A stretch of DNA of 56,177 nt, from contig NZ_JAFLVX010000007.1 of the NCBI RefSeq assembly GCF_017316185.1, positions 38,485 through 94,661 of the forward strand, given 5' to 3'. Shown here piece by piece: positions 26,220 to 35,693 of this stretch (position 1 is its first letter; the number at the start of each line of letters is the position of its first letter). The notes beneath the pieces are model-generated. The model was not told the origin of the DNA and did no database searches. It was given only the letters and a program-made list of their open reading frames with translations. Origin of the DNA: Candidatus Vagococcus giribetii. GTDB taxonomy: Bacteria > Bacillota > Bacilli > Lactobacillales > Vagococcaceae. A program made the translations under genes and the position numbers.

Positions 26220-27284
26220 ATGAAAATTACTAAAGTGAGTGTGTCATCAAAAGCGATTAAATTGAAATCCCCTTTAATCATCTCTCTTGGAACAATTGAA
26301 TATGCGATGAGTGCTGTGGTTAAAGTGGAAACAGATGAAGGGATTGTTGGGATTGGTGAAGGAGCGCCTGGTATTTTAATTACAGGTGAGACTTTGGAAG
26401 GCACAGTGGCGTGCATCAAGGAAATAGGTAAAGCGATTGTTGGAAGTAACCCTCTAGATTTTGAAAAAATTTATTTTTTAATGAATGGTGTTGCTGCACA
26501 TGCGCCTTCAGCTAAAACAGCCATTGATATTGCGATTCACGATATTATTGCTAAAACAGCTAATCAATCAATTGCCCAACTGTTCGGTGGCTACCGTGAG
26601 TCGATTGAAACAGATATGACGTTAAGTATTGAAGAACCACAAGTCATGGCTGATAAAGCAAAACAGCATGTTACTGATGGTTTTGATACCTTAAAAGTAA
26701 AGGTTGGAATGGACGAACAACTAGATGTAGAGCGTATCAAGCAAATAAGAAAAACAGTAGGCTCTGGGGTAAAACTTCGACTAGATGCCAATCAAGCGTG
26801 GCATCCTAAACAAGCGGTTCAAATGATTGACCGTTTAAGCGAGTACGATATTGAATTAGTTGAACAACCAGTAAAAGCTCATCAATTGGAAGGGTTAAAA
26901 TTTGTTCGAGATCATTCGAAGGTTGCTATTATGGCAGATGAAAGTTGTTTCACAGCAAAAGATGCTTTACGTTTAGTACGAATGGAAGCTGTTGATTTTG
27001 TGAATATTAAGTTAATGAAATGTGGTGGGCTATACGAAGCTGCTAAGATTAGTTCCATCTGTGAAGTGGCAGGCGTTGAATGTATGATTGGATGTATGGC
27101 AGAAGAAACCAATATTGCTATTACAGCGGCAGCACATTTAGCAAGTGGTCTTAAAAATATCACTCGTTGTGATTTAGATGCTACATTTGGCCTAACAGAA
27201 GTTGTTTTACCAGGTGGCGTGTCACTTGAAGCAAGTAAAAATATTAAAGTAAGTCATGAGATTGGTTTAGGAATAGGAGGTTAG
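26220..27284 (+). CDS. Dipeptide epimerase (L-Ala-D/L-Glu epimerase type, enolase superfamily)
   Basis: 354 residues. Lys159-x-Lys161 and Lys264 are the acid/base lysines, and Asp189, Glu215 and Asp240 the magnesium ligands, in the muconate-lactonizing/dipeptide epimerase arrangement. The C-terminal Asp-Leu-Asp-Ala-Thr lies where dipeptide epimerases bind the substrate amino group. It should convert L-Ala-D-Glu from wall peptides to L-Ala-L-Glu, or a related dipeptide. ATG 26220 has AAGGAG eight bases upstream. The next gene starts four bases after its stop, and oligopeptide-binding lipoproteins follow, as in muropeptide-use operons such as ykf of Bacillus. Confidence 0.85.
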   Translation: MKITKVSVSSKAIKLKSPLIISLGTIEYAMSAVVKVETDEGIVGIGEGAPGILITGETLEGTVACIKEIGKAIVGSNPLDFEKIYFLMNGVAAHAPSAKTAIDIAIHDIIAKTANQSIAQLFGGYRESIETDMTLSIEEPQVMADKAKQHVTDGFDTLKVKVGMDEQLDVERIKQIRKTVGSGVKLRLDANQAWHPKQAVQMIDRLSEYDIELVEQPVKAHQLEGLKFVRDHSKVAIMADESCFTAKDALRLVRMEAVDFVNIKLMKCGGLYEAAKISSICEVAGVECMIGCMAEETNIAITAAAHLASGLKNITRCDLDATFGLTEVVLPGGVSLEASKNIKVSHEIGLGIGG

Positions 27285-27288
27285 GTGA

Positions 27289-28662
27289 TTGAAATATGAG
27301 TTGAGTTATTTAAGTGTTCCCTTACCAGAAGATGTTTTGAAGCTGAAACTTTATGGTGATTTTAAAGGAGCAAATGAGTTAATTGATTTTTTAATGCAAA
27401 AAGAAACAACACCAAAGGCTCTAAAAAAGCGACTTGAAATTGAAAAAGATGTACTAGGTATGATGGGAATAAACGAGTACCCTTATTCATTTGAGGAAGC
27501 GACTAATATGATGGCTTTAGACATTAAAGAGTTTTCTAACGATGAGTTGGTGGTGCTAAAAAATACAGGTAAAGTGGATTGGATTTATGTAGATGGGGAA
27601 GTGAAATTTCAACGTCGCTTTTTAGATAATCTCTTTAAAACCCAAGCTAGTTATAGTGAGCGCCGTTTATCGACTGAGGACAATGCAGTTGAGACATTGA
27701 GACAACAAGAATTAGATGAAAATGTTGTCTTAATGAAAGAACTCGGTGGCCGTAAAGCTGAAATTATCATTAAGTCTTCTATAAAAGTAAAAAAAGAGTA
27801 TGAGCGAGTAGGGGAGAAAGTGAAAGTCTATCTACCAATTCCTCAAGCTTGTACGCAACAATCAGAGATTACTATTATCAATACGTCTCCTGAAGCCACT
27901 TTTATTGCACCAGAAAATGAAACGCAACGAACTATGTACTTTGAAACGGTGTTAGAAGCAGATCAAGTGTTTGAAGTGACTTATAGTTATGTGCATACAA
28001 TGCCTTACCGAGAACTTGACCCAGAGAAAGCTCAACCTTGTGATATCTCAACCGATTTAGAAGAAGTATTGCCTCATATGGCATTTACTCCTTACTTGAA
28101 AGAATTACTAGAAGAGATTTTAGAAGAAGAAGACAATCCGATTATTCAAGCTAGAAAGATTTTTGATTTTGTGACGACAAAGGTTAATTATTCTTTCATG
28201 CGTGAGTATTTTACGATTGATAATATTTCAGAATATGCAGCAGTTAATTTAAAAGGAGATTGTGGTGTTCAGGCTATACTTTTCATTACACTTTGTCGTA
28301 TGTGTCAGATTCCTGCTAAATGGCAATCTGGTTTATACGTGTCTAGTCACTATACAGGATGTCATGATTGGGCTCAGTTTTATGTGGCTCCTTATGGTTG
28401 GGTTCATGCTGACTTATCATTTGCAGGTGGTGCATATCGAAATAAAAAATACGATAGATGGCAATATTATTTTGGTAATTTGGATATTTTTCGTATGGTG
28501 GCTAATTCAGAGATTCAACAAAATTTTAATCCACCAAAAGCAGAACTTCGAGCAGATCCAATTGATAATCAACGTGGAGAATTTGAGTATGAGGGACAGG
28601 GATTACCTTATGCTTATTTAGAAGTTAATCAAGAGTTAAAGGGAATGAAGCTATTAGATTAA
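27289..28662 (+). CDS. Transglutaminase-like (papain-fold) protein, candidate peptidase
   Basis: 457 residues starting at TTG 27289, eight bases after AGGAGG. Residues about 285-395 form a transglutaminase-like domain with Cys325 (Gly-Asp-Cys-Gly-Val-Gln), His359 (Cys-His-Asp-Trp-Ala-Gln) and Asp375 (His-Ala-Asp-Leu-Ser). The N-terminal 150 residues are helical and the middle (about 155-240) is beta-rich. No signal peptide, so it is cytoplasmic. Bacterial proteins of this fold are often peptidases; next to a dipeptide epimerase it may cut imported wall peptides, as NlpC/P60 enzymes do in ykf operons. This role is inferred from context. Confidence 0.8.
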   Translation: MKYELSYLSVPLPEDVLKLKLYGDFKGANELIDFLMQKETTPKALKKRLEIEKDVLGMMGINEYPYSFEEATNMMALDIKEFSNDELVVLKNTGKVDWIYVDGEVKFQRRFLDNLFKTQASYSERRLSTEDNAVETLRQQELDENVVLMKELGGRKAEIIIKSSIKVKKEYERVGEKVKVYLPIPQACTQQSEITIINTSPEATFIAPENETQRTMYFETVLEADQVFEVTYSYVHTMPYRELDPEKAQPCDISTDLEEVLPHMAFTPYLKELLEEILEEEDNPIIQARKIFDFVTTKVNYSFMREYFTIDNISEYAAVNLKGDCGVQAILFITLCRMCQIPAKWQSGLYVSSHYTGCHDWAQFYVAPYGWVHADLSFAGGAYRNKKYDRWQYYFGNLDIFRMVANSEIQQNFNPPKAELRADPIDNQRGEFEYEGQGLPYAYLEVNQELKGMKLLD

Positions 28663-28684
28663 TAAAATAAGGGGTGTGTTAAGT

Positions 28685-30343
28685 ATGAAAAAGAAGCAGT
28701 ATTTAAAGTTAGGTATTGTTATTATGGGGACGCTTTTGTTAGCGAGCTGCGGAAATAAAGACGATGGGAAGAAAGAAAAAGCAAAAGAAAGTGCCGCAAC
28801 AGCTACTCGAACAATTAATTTAATGGAACAAACAGAAATCGGTTCACTGGACACTATTTTTACCCAAGATGAGGCGAGTGTTAACTTACAAGCTAATGTG
28901 TTTGAAGGGCTATACCAATTAGATGGAAAAGATAATATCTTACCTGCTATTGCTAAAGAGCTACCAGAGATTTCAGAAGATGGTAAAACTTACACGATTA
29001 AATTAAGAGAAGACAGTAAATGGACGAATGGGGATCCAGTAACTGCTCACGATTTTGTTTTTGCTTGGCGCAAAATGGCGAATCCAGCTAATCAGGCCAA
29101 TTATTTTTTCTTATTAGATGGTACTGTCGAAAACGGGACAGCGATTATCAATGATGAAAAGAAACCAGAAGAATTGGGGATTGAAGCAAAAGATGATTAT
29201 ACCTTAGAAATTAGATTAGAAAAACCAGTTGCTTACTTTACTTCTATGCTAACGTTCACACCATTCTTCCCTCAAAATGAAAAATATGTTGAGGAGAAAG
29301 GAAAAGCATACGGAACTTCAAGTGATAACATCGTTTCAAATGGAGCCTATATCATTAAGGATTGGAACCAAGCTTCTATGAGTTGGAATTTAGAGAAAAA
29401 TCCAGATTATTATGATGTGAAAGAAGTTAAAAACGACAAACTCCACTTTGAAGTTATTAAAGAGTCGAATACAGCGTATAACTTGTTCGAGTCAGGTGAG
29501 TTGGATATGGCAACAATAAGTGGAGATTTAGCTGTTAATAACAAAGAAAATCCGAATTTTGAAGCTGTACAAACATCAAAAATTTATTATTTAAAACTCA
29601 ATCAACTTCGAAATGGCAAGCCAACTTTATTTGCTAATGAAAATGTGAGAAAAGCAATTGCTTATGGTTTAGACAAAGAAGCGCTAGCAGATCAAATCGT
29701 AGCAGATGGTTCTAAGGCAATTTATGGTTATGTACCATATGGTTTCGTATCTAACCCAGAGAGTGGTGTTGATTACCGTGAAGAAGCAGGTGATGTGGCT
29801 AAAACAGATGCTAAAAAGGCAACAGAGTACTTAGAAAAAGCGAAAAAAGAATTAAATGGTGAAGTTAAAATGGAGTTTCTATCAAAAGATGGGGATAGTG
29901 ACAAACGAATTGCTGAATACATTCAAGGCCAATTAGAAGAAAGTCTTCCGGGATTAAAACTTGATATTAAAACAGTTCCTCAACAAAATAGTATTGAGTT
30001 GACTAAAAAAGGGGACTACGAGTTAGCTATGGGGACTTGGGCACCAGATTATCAAGATCCAACTTCATTTTTAGGCAATCTAATTACAGGTAATAACAGT
30101 GCTTATAGTAATCCAAAATTTGATGAGTTAATGGCAGACGCTGCGAATAAATATGGGAACGATCCTGTTAAACGTTGGCAAACATTAATGCAAGCTGAGA
30201 AAGTAATGGTGGAAGATGACGCTGCAATTGTGCCTTTGTTCCAACAATACAGAGGTCAATTAGTGAATGATAAGTTATCAGGTATTACGCGTCATTTATT
30301 TGGTTCTACTATGACATATAAAACATTAATCATTGAAGAATAA
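28685..30343 (+). CDS. oppA: Oligopeptide-binding lipoprotein OppA paralogue 1
   Basis: 552-residue family 5 solute-binding protein with lipobox Leu-Ala-Ser-Cys (Cys22). Family features include Leu-Arg-Glu-Asp-Ser-Lys-Trp-Thr-Asn-Gly-Asp-Pro-Val-Thr-Ala and Asp-Phe-Val-Phe-Ala-Trp. No permease or ATPase lies beside it; it probably delivers to the OppBCDF at 47164-51157. It follows the transglutaminase gene by 22 bases, so wall peptides are a plausible ligand (MppA-like role). ATG 28685 is ten bases after AAGGGG. Confidence 0.9.
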   Translation: MKKKQYLKLGIVIMGTLLLASCGNKDDGKKEKAKESAATATRTINLMEQTEIGSLDTIFTQDEASVNLQANVFEGLYQLDGKDNILPAIAKELPEISEDGKTYTIKLREDSKWTNGDPVTAHDFVFAWRKMANPANQANYFFLLDGTVENGTAIINDEKKPEELGIEAKDDYTLEIRLEKPVAYFTSMLTFTPFFPQNEKYVEEKGKAYGTSSDNIVSNGAYIIKDWNQASMSWNLEKNPDYYDVKEVKNDKLHFEVIKESNTAYNLFESGELDMATISGDLAVNNKENPNFEAVQTSKIYYLKLNQLRNGKPTLFANENVRKAIAYGLDKEALADQIVADGSKAIYGYVPYGFVSNPESGVDYREEAGDVAKTDAKKATEYLEKAKKELNGEVKMEFLSKDGDSDKRIAEYIQGQLEESLPGLKLDIKTVPQQNSIELTKKGDYELAMGTWAPDYQDPTSFLGNLITGNNSAYSNPKFDELMADAANKYGNDPVKRWQTLMQAEKVMVEDDAAIVPLFQQYRGQLVNDKLSGITRHLFGSTMTYKTLIIEE

Positions 30344-30374
30344 GAGGTTTTAATCAACAAATGAAGTCGATAAT

Positions 30375-30420
30375 AGTCTTAATCACGGAGGTTAAAGGTG
30401 TGATTAAGACTTTATTTTTT
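30375..30420 (+). terminator. Terminator after OppA paralogue 1
   Basis: AGTCTTAATCAC (30375-30386) pairs perfectly with GTGATTAAGACT (30400-30411), followed by a T-rich tract. Confidence 0.85.
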
Positions 30421-30507
30421 GTTTGATTAATAGAATAGACCAATTGATAAAAAATATCTTTTTTGCTTTTTAAATTAACTTTAAATGAGATTAAGATTAA
30501 AAATAGG

Positions 30508-30536
30508 TTGCTTTATTCTAATTTTTAAGCTAAACT
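30508..30536 (+). promoter_or_regulatory. Candidate promoter of OppA paralogue 2
   Basis: TTGCTT (30508-30513), 17 bases, TAAACT (30531-30536). Both boxes are moderate matches. Confidence 0.45.
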
Positions 30537-30567
30537 ATCATTTATAACTAAAAAGGGGTTTGATAGT

Positions 30568-32241
30568 ATGAATTACAAAAAGATGTTCGGGACATTGGTT
30601 TTGTTAAGTTCAGCTGTGTTATTAGCAGCTTGTGGTAGTGATAAAAAAAGTGAGAGCAAGGACTCATCAAGTAAAGATGGGGCAAAGACTGAACAAGTAG
30701 CAAAATTTGGGATTCCTCAAGAAATTGCTAGTTTAGACCCAGCAAGAGCTACAGATAAAGTTAGTTTTGGTGCTCTTAACCAGATTTATGAAGGTTTATA
30801 TCGTATGGATGAAAATAACAAACCTACTCCAGCAGGGGCTAAAGAATTAGCTGAAGTCAGCAAAGATGGTTTAACGTATACACTAAAATTACGTGAAGAA
30901 TCAAAATGGACAAACGGTGAGCCTGTTATGGCTAAGGATTATGTTTACGCTTGGCAGCGAGTGGTTGATCCAGAAACGGCTTCAGAATATGCCTACTTAA
31001 TTGAAAGCGTAAAAAATGGGAAAGAAATTATGGCAGGAAATAAAAAGCCAACTGATTTAGGAATTGAAGCAGTCGGTGATTATGAGTTAAAAATTACCTT
31101 AGATAATGCTATTCCTTACATGGATTCCTTATTAGCCTTTCCAACGTTCTTCCCTCTAAATGAAAAATCAGTTGAAGGATTTGGTAAAGATTTTGCAAAT
31201 AAGAGTGAAACAGCTATTTACAATGGTCCATTCACCTTAGCAGACTTTGATGGACCAGGTTCAGATGTTGAGTGGAAATACGTAAAAAATGAAGACTACT
31301 GGGACAAAGATGCTGTGAAAATGAAAGAAGTTCAAGCTACAGTGGTTAAAGAAGCATCAACTGCGTTAAACCTTTACGAAGATGGTCAATTAGATGATGT
31401 GATTATCACTGGTGAATTAGCTAAACAATATGCAAATGATCCTGGATTTGTCGGAGATAAAGATGGTCGTGTGGTTTACTTAGATACAAACAAGAAGAGT
31501 AAAAAAATTGGTTTTGATAATGTGAACTTAAGAAAAGCTTTATTTTATTCAGTAGACAATGAGACTATTGTTAATACAGTTCTTGGAGACGGCTCAACAG
31601 CTGTTAATGGTATTGTGCCAAGTAGTTTAGCAGTGAATCCAGAAACAGGCAAAGACTTTGTAGAAGAGTCTGGAAAATACAAAACGTTTGATGAGAAAAA
31701 AGCTAAAGAGTATCTAGAAAAAGCTAAAAAAGAGTTAAATCAAGAAACGTTTAGTTTTGATATTTTAACAGATGACAATGACTCAACGAAGAAATTAGCT
31801 GAGTATTTACAAGGGTCATTTAAAGAGGTCTTGGGAATTGAAACAACAGTAACAGCAGTAACAAAACCAATTCGTTTAGACCGTACAAGTATTGAAAAAA
31901 ATGATTTTGATTTAGTTGTAACGGCATGGGGAGCTGATTATTCAGATGTTAGCTCATTCTTAGATCTATTTGTGACAGGAAATGCTTATAACCGAGGTGT
32001 CTACTCAAGTGAAAGCTATGACAAATTGATTGATGAAGCTCGTACAACGAATGCAACAAAGGAAAATGAACGTTGGCAAAATTACCTGGACGCAGAAAAA
32101 ATTCTTTTAGAAGAAGATGCAGCGATTATTCCAGTGTATCAAGTAGTTGAAGCTCATTTAAGAAATCCAAAAATGTCAGGCTACATTAGCCATAGTGCAG
32201 GAGCTTCATATGAGTACAAGTTTTTAGAGATGAAAGAATAA
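30568..32241 (+). CDS. oppA: Oligopeptide-binding lipoprotein OppA paralogue 2
   Basis: 557 residues, lipobox Leu-Ala-Ala-Cys (Cys22), family 5 binding fold (Leu-Arg-Glu-Glu-Ser-Lys-Trp-Thr-Asn-Gly-Glu-Pro-Val, then Asp-Tyr-Val-Tyr-Ala-Trp). By eye it is closer to the fourth paralogue at 44848 than to paralogue 1: both share Asp-Tyr-Val-Tyr, the run Tyr-Asn-Gly-Pro-Phe-Thr-Leu-Ala and a similar C-terminus. AAAAGGGG precedes the start. It has its own promoter and stands alone between a terminator and a T-box leader. Confidence 0.9.
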   Translation: MNYKKMFGTLVLLSSAVLLAACGSDKKSESKDSSSKDGAKTEQVAKFGIPQEIASLDPARATDKVSFGALNQIYEGLYRMDENNKPTPAGAKELAEVSKDGLTYTLKLREESKWTNGEPVMAKDYVYAWQRVVDPETASEYAYLIESVKNGKEIMAGNKKPTDLGIEAVGDYELKITLDNAIPYMDSLLAFPTFFPLNEKSVEGFGKDFANKSETAIYNGPFTLADFDGPGSDVEWKYVKNEDYWDKDAVKMKEVQATVVKEASTALNLYEDGQLDDVIITGELAKQYANDPGFVGDKDGRVVYLDTNKKSKKIGFDNVNLRKALFYSVDNETIVNTVLGDGSTAVNGIVPSSLAVNPETGKDFVEESGKYKTFDEKKAKEYLEKAKKELNQETFSFDILTDDNDSTKKLAEYLQGSFKEVLGIETTVTAVTKPIRLDRTSIEKNDFDLVVTAWGADYSDVSSFLDLFVTGNAYNRGVYSSESYDKLIDEARTTNATKENERWQNYLDAEKILLEEDAAIIPVYQVVEAHLRNPKMSGYISHSAGASYEYKFLEMKE

Positions 32242-32248
32242 ATAAAAG

Positions 32249-32277
32249 TTGACGGCTTAAATAAAGTTTGTTATTGT
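32249..32277 (+). promoter_or_regulatory. Promoter of the T-box controlled unit
   Basis: TTGACG (32249-32254), 17 bases, TATTGT (32272-32277), about 40 bases before stem I of the T-box. Confidence 0.6.
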
Positions 32278-32317
32278 AACTAACAACAAATAAATTAATG
32301 GTCTGAGTAAATGTATT

Positions 32318-32557
32318 GAAAAGGAAAGTAATGACTAAGGATATTCAAAGAGAGTCTCGGTTGGTGAAAAGAGATAATGGAATTAGTGATGAAAATGGCC
32401 TTTGAACAGATAGGTTGACTAAAATGAAACCTATACGGGGGTGCCTGTTAACGCACAAAGGTATGATAGTACCGGAAAAAGCAGGCGCTTTTTGATGAAA
32501 AGGTGGTAGCAAAGATAGAATCTTTGTCCTTTAACAGGGCAAGGATTCTTTTTTTAT
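32318..32557 (+). ncRNA. T-box riboswitch, probably methionine-specific
   Basis: Stem I begins near 32318 with AAAGG (paired later with CCTTT), the loop-E sequence AGTA (32327-32330) and the apical GGTTGGTGAAA (32359-32369). The specifier side reads GAAAATGGCC (32391-32400), giving ATG (Met) or AAT (Asn). The T-box core AAGGTGGTAGC (32500-32510) contains TGGT, which pairs with tRNA ending ACCA; discriminator A fits tRNA-Met and not tRNA-Asn. A 14-base-pair terminator (32517-32530 with 32536-32549) with a T run follows. It should turn on the OppA3-pepT unit when methionine is short. Confidence 0.85.
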
Positions 32558-32601
32558 ACTCTTTTTAACACTTTACTGACCGAGAAAAGGGAGATTTGAC
32601 A

Positions 32602-34251
32602 ATGAAAAAACGTATTTTATTAGGCAGTATTGTGGGGCTATCTTTGATCTTAAGCGCTTGTAGTGGGGGAGATGCTCAAAGTAAAGAATCAAAACAAAGT
32701 GAAGCAAAAACAGCAGAAGTGCAACAAATAGCGATTAGTACACCGGCACCAATTTCCACACTGGACACGACTCAGACAACAGATAAAAATACGTTTACTA
32801 TGGTCCAACATTTGTACGAAGGCCTAACTAGATTTGATGATAAGACTAATCCAGTTCCAGGTATCGCTAAAACGATTGATGTGAGTGAAAATGAGAAAGA
32901 ATACACCTTTACTTTAAGAGAAGATGCTAAGTGGAGCAATGGAGATCAAATTACAGCTCATGATTTTGAGTATGCATGGAAAAAGTTACTGAATCCTGAA
33001 ACTCAAGGGCCTAATGCGTATCTACTTGATAATGTGGTAAATGGTTTAGCTGTTAGAAATGGTGAAAAAGGAATTGACGAGGTTGGCTTCAAAGCAACTT
33101 CTGATAGTGAGTTTAAAGTAAATCTTGAACACCCTCAACCTTCTTTTTTATCAGTAATTGCCATTGGTTGGTTGGCGCCTCAGCAGCAAGCCTATGTTGA
33201 GTCAACAGGAAAAGACTACGGTAGCAATTCAGAGAAGCTCTTGTACAATGGTTCGTTTATTTTAACCAACTGGGATGGCACAAGTGATACCTGGACTCTT
33301 GAGAAAAATCCTGAATATTATGCTCAAGAAGAGGTTAAATTAGATAAAATTGATGTCCAAACTTTAAAAGAAGAGAATACAGGGATTAACCTATTTGAAA
33401 ATCAAGAATTAGACCTAGTCCGAATTAGTGGTCAATACGTGGCTCAATACAAAGACACACAGAGTTATGTGACTTATTCAGATGTGGCTAATAGTTTCTT
33501 AGATTTTAATAAAGAGAAGGATTCACCTTTAGCAAATCTTGATTTGAGAAAAGCTATTGCTCTAGCGATTGATAAAAAAGCCTTAACAGAAAATGTGTTA
33601 GCTGATGGGTCAAAACCTTTAAATGGTTTAGTACCGGCCAATCTATATGCTAATCCAGAAACGAAAGAAGATTTTAGAGCCTATTCAGGTGAGTATTTAA
33701 CTTACAACAAAAAAGAAGCACAAGGCTATTGGAAAGAGGCTCAAAAAGAGTTAGGTAAAGAATTAGAGATTCATTTGTTGGCAGCAGATACAGATCAAGG
33801 AAAGAAAGTATCTGAATATATTCAAAGTCAATTAGAAGAGACATTACCTGGCTTGAAAATTTCAGTAAACTTACAACCTTCTAATAATGTGAACCAATCT
33901 AGACGTGACAAAAATTATGAGTTATCCCTATCAGGTTGGATTGCAGGAAGTAGTGAAATTGATTCTTATTTCAACCTTTATGCAACAGGTTCATCATATA
34001 ACTATGGCAACTACAACAATGAAGCGTATACTAAACTTGTACTAGATGGTAAAACAACTCATGCCAGTGATAGTAATAAACAATTTGAAGATTACAAAAA
34101 GGCAGAAGATATTTTACTAGAACAAGACGTAGCTCAAGTTCCTATTTACCAAAGTGCTTCAAATTATTTAGTAAATCCTAAATTAGAAAAAGTTGAATAT
34201 CCATTATATGGAGGTTACTTTTTCTTAAGAAATGCAGAAATAGTTGATTAA
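32602..34251 (+). CDS. oppA: Oligopeptide-binding lipoprotein OppA paralogue 3 (T-box controlled)
   Basis: 549 residues, lipobox Leu-Ser-Ala-Cys (Cys20), family 5 solute-binding fold (Leu-Arg-Glu-Asp-Ala-Lys-Trp-Ser-Asn-Gly-Asp). ATG 32602 has AAAAGGGAG upstream; TTG 32596 is too close to it. Expression is gated by the T-box just upstream, so its ligands are probably methionine-containing peptides. It is followed by pepT after 19 bases, which would release the amino acids after import. Confidence 0.9.
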   Translation: MKKRILLGSIVGLSLILSACSGGDAQSKESKQSEAKTAEVQQIAISTPAPISTLDTTQTTDKNTFTMVQHLYEGLTRFDDKTNPVPGIAKTIDVSENEKEYTFTLREDAKWSNGDQITAHDFEYAWKKLLNPETQGPNAYLLDNVVNGLAVRNGEKGIDEVGFKATSDSEFKVNLEHPQPSFLSVIAIGWLAPQQQAYVESTGKDYGSNSEKLLYNGSFILTNWDGTSDTWTLEKNPEYYAQEEVKLDKIDVQTLKEENTGINLFENQELDLVRISGQYVAQYKDTQSYVTYSDVANSFLDFNKEKDSPLANLDLRKAIALAIDKKALTENVLADGSKPLNGLVPANLYANPETKEDFRAYSGEYLTYNKKEAQGYWKEAQKELGKELEIHLLAADTDQGKKVSEYIQSQLEETLPGLKISVNLQPSNNVNQSRRDKNYELSLSGWIAGSSEIDSYFNLYATGSSYNYGNYNNEAYTKLVLDGKTTHASDSNKQFEDYKKAEDILLEQDVAQVPIYQSASNYLVNPKLEKVEYPLYGGYFFLRNAEIVD

Positions 34252-34270
34252 GAAGGAGAGAGAGAAATAA

Positions 34271-35494
34271 ATGAAAGACAAGTTATTAGAAAGATTTATC
34301 CAGTATGTCAAAATCAATACACGCTCAGATGCAGGGAGTTCGAGTATTCCGACAACACCTTCTCAAGTTGATTTTGCCTATATCCTAAAAAGCGAGCTCG
34401 AAAGAATTGGTTTATCACGAATTCACTACAATGAAGCAAATGGCTTTTTAACAGCAGTACTGCCTAAAAATGCTGAAAACTACCCGAGTATTGGTTTAAT
34501 TGCTCATTTGGATACAGCAGACTTTAACGCAGACAACATAAATCCATTGATTCATCACAACTATGACGGGCAAGATGTTTGTCTTAATGAAGCAGAGCAG
34601 ATTGTTATGAAGGTTAGTGAGTTTCCAAATCTAAAAGATTATATCGGACAAACCCTCATTACAACAGACGGGACGACCTTATTAGGCGCTGATGACAAAG
34701 CAGGAATTGTTGAAATTTTAGGAGCTATTGATTACTTTATAGAACATGAAGACGAAGCTCATGGTGACATTTGGGTGGCTTTTGGACCAGATGAAGAAAT
34801 CGGTCAAGGGGCAGATCACTTTGATGTTAGTCAGTTTCCTGCTGATTTTGCCTATACCATAGACAGTGGTCGAATCGGCCATTTTGAATACGAGACCTTC
34901 AATGCTGCTCAAGCAACGATTGAGATTGATGGGACAAGTGTCCATCCTGGAACTGCTTATGGCATGATGGTTAATGCTATTAAAGTGGGAAATGAGCTAG
35001 ATCGTCGCTTGCCACAAGATGAGGTACCAGAAAAAACACGAGATCGTGAAGGATTTTATTTACTACATGATTTTCTTGGTAGCATTGATCAAGCTAAGTT
35101 AGTTTATATCATCAGAGACCACGATAAAGAGTTATTTGAACAACGTAAACATCATTTAGTTGCTTTAGTGGCACAATTAAATGAAGAGCTAGATCGACCA
35201 AGAGTAACCATTGAGTTAAAAGATCAGTATTATAATATGAAGGAAATTATCGAAAAAGATATGCGCTCCGTTGATTTAGCTATTAAAGCAATGGAGAAAT
35301 TAGGTATTAAGCCAATCATTACACCGTTTAGAGGTGGGACAGATGGTTCTAAAATTTCTTTTATGGGATTACCCACACCAAATATTTTTACAGGTGGAGA
35401 AAACTTCCATGGGCAATATGAATTTATCACCTTAGAAGCTATGGAAACAGCAACGCAGACTATTATTGAAATAATCAAAGAAAGTAAAGAATAA
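34271..35494 (+). CDS. pepT: Tripeptide aminopeptidase PepT
   Basis: 407-residue M20 dizinc peptidase of the cytosol that removes N-terminal residues from tripeptides. Metal and catalytic motifs are present: His-Leu-Asp-Thr-Ala, Gly-Ala-Asp-Asp-Lys-Ala-Gly, Asp-Glu-Glu-Ile-Gly-Gln-Gly, Asp-Ser-Gly-Arg-Ile-Gly and the late Asn-Phe-His-Gly. AAGGAGAG precedes the ATG. Co-transcribed with OppA paralogue 3 under the T-box, linking peptide capture with hydrolysis. Confidence 0.95.
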   Translation: MKDKLLERFIQYVKINTRSDAGSSSIPTTPSQVDFAYILKSELERIGLSRIHYNEANGFLTAVLPKNAENYPSIGLIAHLDTADFNADNINPLIHHNYDGQDVCLNEAEQIVMKVSEFPNLKDYIGQTLITTDGTTLLGADDKAGIVEILGAIDYFIEHEDEAHGDIWVAFGPDEEIGQGADHFDVSQFPADFAYTIDSGRIGHFEYETFNAAQATIEIDGTSVHPGTAYGMMVNAIKVGNELDRRLPQDEVPEKTRDREGFYLLHDFLGSIDQAKLVYIIRDHDKELFEQRKHHLVALVAQLNEELDRPRVTIELKDQYYNMKEIIEKDMRSVDLAIKAMEKLGIKPIITPFRGGTDGSKISFMGLPTPNIFTGGENFHGQYEFITLEAMETATQTIIEIIKESKE

Positions 35495-35500
35495 ACGAAG

Positions 35501-35535
35501 TAGAGGTTGACTAAACTGTCAGCCTCTATTTTTTT
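35501..35535 (+). terminator. Terminator of pepT
   Basis: TAGAGGTTGAC (35501-35511) pairs with GTCAGCCTCTA (35518-35528), one G-U, then seven T. Confidence 0.88.
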
Positions 35536-35617
35536 ATAAAGAATTATTTAGTAACAAAAGTTTTTTGATTTGTCTTATTTTTTAATTAATTTAAATGTGA
35601 AAAAATTATTAAAAGGG

Positions 35618-35646
35618 TTGAAATTATATAGATAACATTGTACACT
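35618..35646 (+). promoter_or_regulatory. Candidate promoter of the lipoprotein flavoenzyme
   Basis: TTGAAA (35618-35623), 17 bases, TACACT (35641-35646). Confidence 0.5.
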
Positions 35647-35693
35647 CAATACGTAAGTTAGTTAAAGAAATCACAATCTTTGGAGGAGATATC

